In this document: in pieces, positions 26,466 to 26,703 of the stretch
Numbering within the stretch: position 1 is the stretch's first letter
How the letters are laid out: every line of letters starts with the position of its first letter
From: a virus
Length of the DNA: 26,703 nt
IMG/VR virus record: IMGVR_UViG_3300049215_000162
Coordinates: 1 to 26,703 of that record
Reading direction: 5' to 3' (one strand)
Position numbers and translations under genes: made by a program
The notes under the pieces: generated by a model
The model's database searches: none
What the model was told of the DNA's origin: nothing
What the model saw: only the letters and a program-made list of their open reading frames with translations

Positions 26466-26703
26466 GGTTTCACATAAAGTAATTTATTGTGGGTATGATA
26501 ATGGCAAATCTTACAAAGCCATTTAACCTCTAATGGCTTTGAATAATCATCGTGATGTCCTTCGGGTTTACCCTCTTTCATACATTTTTCACATTTATTT
26601 GGTCTTATCAGATGTCCTAATCTAATCGCCCAATGCATAAGCGTTCTAGCCCTATCTATAGGTGTCCTTGGAGTGGTTTTTCTTTTTTTCTGTCTTTCCG
26701 CAT
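26462..26703 (-). CDS. HNH/zinc-finger-like protein, 5' end outside the window
   Basis: The last 79 residues are visible. They contain CEKC followed by EGHHDDYSKPLEVKWLC and CHYHTHNKLL, a double CxxC zinc knuckle around an HH-D-Y centre. This pattern is common in small phage HNH-type nucleases or zinc-finger relatives. A basic N-terminal stretch (KKRKTTPRTPIDRAR) precedes it. The stop overlaps the next start by four bases. It is a third HNH-like gene of this phage, of a different subtype from the other two; catalytic competence cannot be judged without the missing part. Confidence 0.7.
   Translation of the reverse strand, partial: AERQKKRKTTPRTPIDRARTLMHWAIRLGHLIRPNKCEKCMKEGKPEGHHDDYSKPLEVKWLCKICHYHTHNKLLYVKP

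Overview
The window looks like part of a tailed-phage (podovirus-type) genome or prophage, moderately AT-rich. Genes are densely packed with many 1- and 4-base stop/start overlaps and clear Shine-Dalgarno sites. Two lipoproteins and tail-hub proteins resembling the P22 class suggest a Gram-negative host, but nothing identifies the host species. No terminase, portal, capsid, integrase catalytic domain or recognisable lysis gene lies inside the window, so it is a partial genome.

Layout. (1) 1-2932, minus strand: a leftward replication/control arm with a Cro/CI-like regulator (2666-2932), two small proteins, a replication initiator (878-1759) and a DnaC-like helicase loader (196-990), plus the 5' end of one more gene at the left edge. 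The initiator gene carries six iterons, a pyrimidine tract and GC hairpins in its middle, arranged like the intragenic origin of lambdoid phages. Two rightward terminators sit in the gap 1760-2055, where no rightward protein gene is visible, and they suggest two small RNAs. (2) 2933-3131: divergent promoters with operator-like repeats. (3) 3132-9107, plus strand: the early operon with an ERF single-strand annealing protein, an inserted HNH endonuclease, a YqaJ-type exonuclease, and then many small genes (zinc-ribbon peptides, membrane/coiled-coil proteins, a DUF551 protein, an FtsK-gamma-like winged helix). It is interrupted by about 270 bases of non-coding, apparently structured sequence at 7650-7923. 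(4) 9109-26703, minus strand: virion genes. Read in transcription order from the right they are an HNH-like zinc protein (partial), small structural proteins, a tail adaptor-like protein, a large P22 gp10-like hub, tail appendage proteins, a second inserted HNH gene, three candidate internal/ejection proteins, a KTSC-domain protein, a 799-residue repeat fibre, a cassette of small tail proteins, a beta-helix spike-like protein, and a cluster of tiny lipoproteins and basic peptides. (5) 16036-17047: a plus-strand island inside the virion operon with its own promoter, a ribbon-helix-helix regulator and four small membrane proteins.

How it works together (inference): the HTH regulator probably sets the balance between the leftward replication arm and the rightward recombination arm. 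Initiator and loader would open the intragenic origin, and ERF plus YqaJ form a two-component recombination pair. The minus-strand operon builds a short-tailed virion. Both HNH genes sit exactly between adjacent cooperating genes, and the second one carries a hairpin-and-promoter arrangement that recalls the delayed expression of T4 I-TevI.
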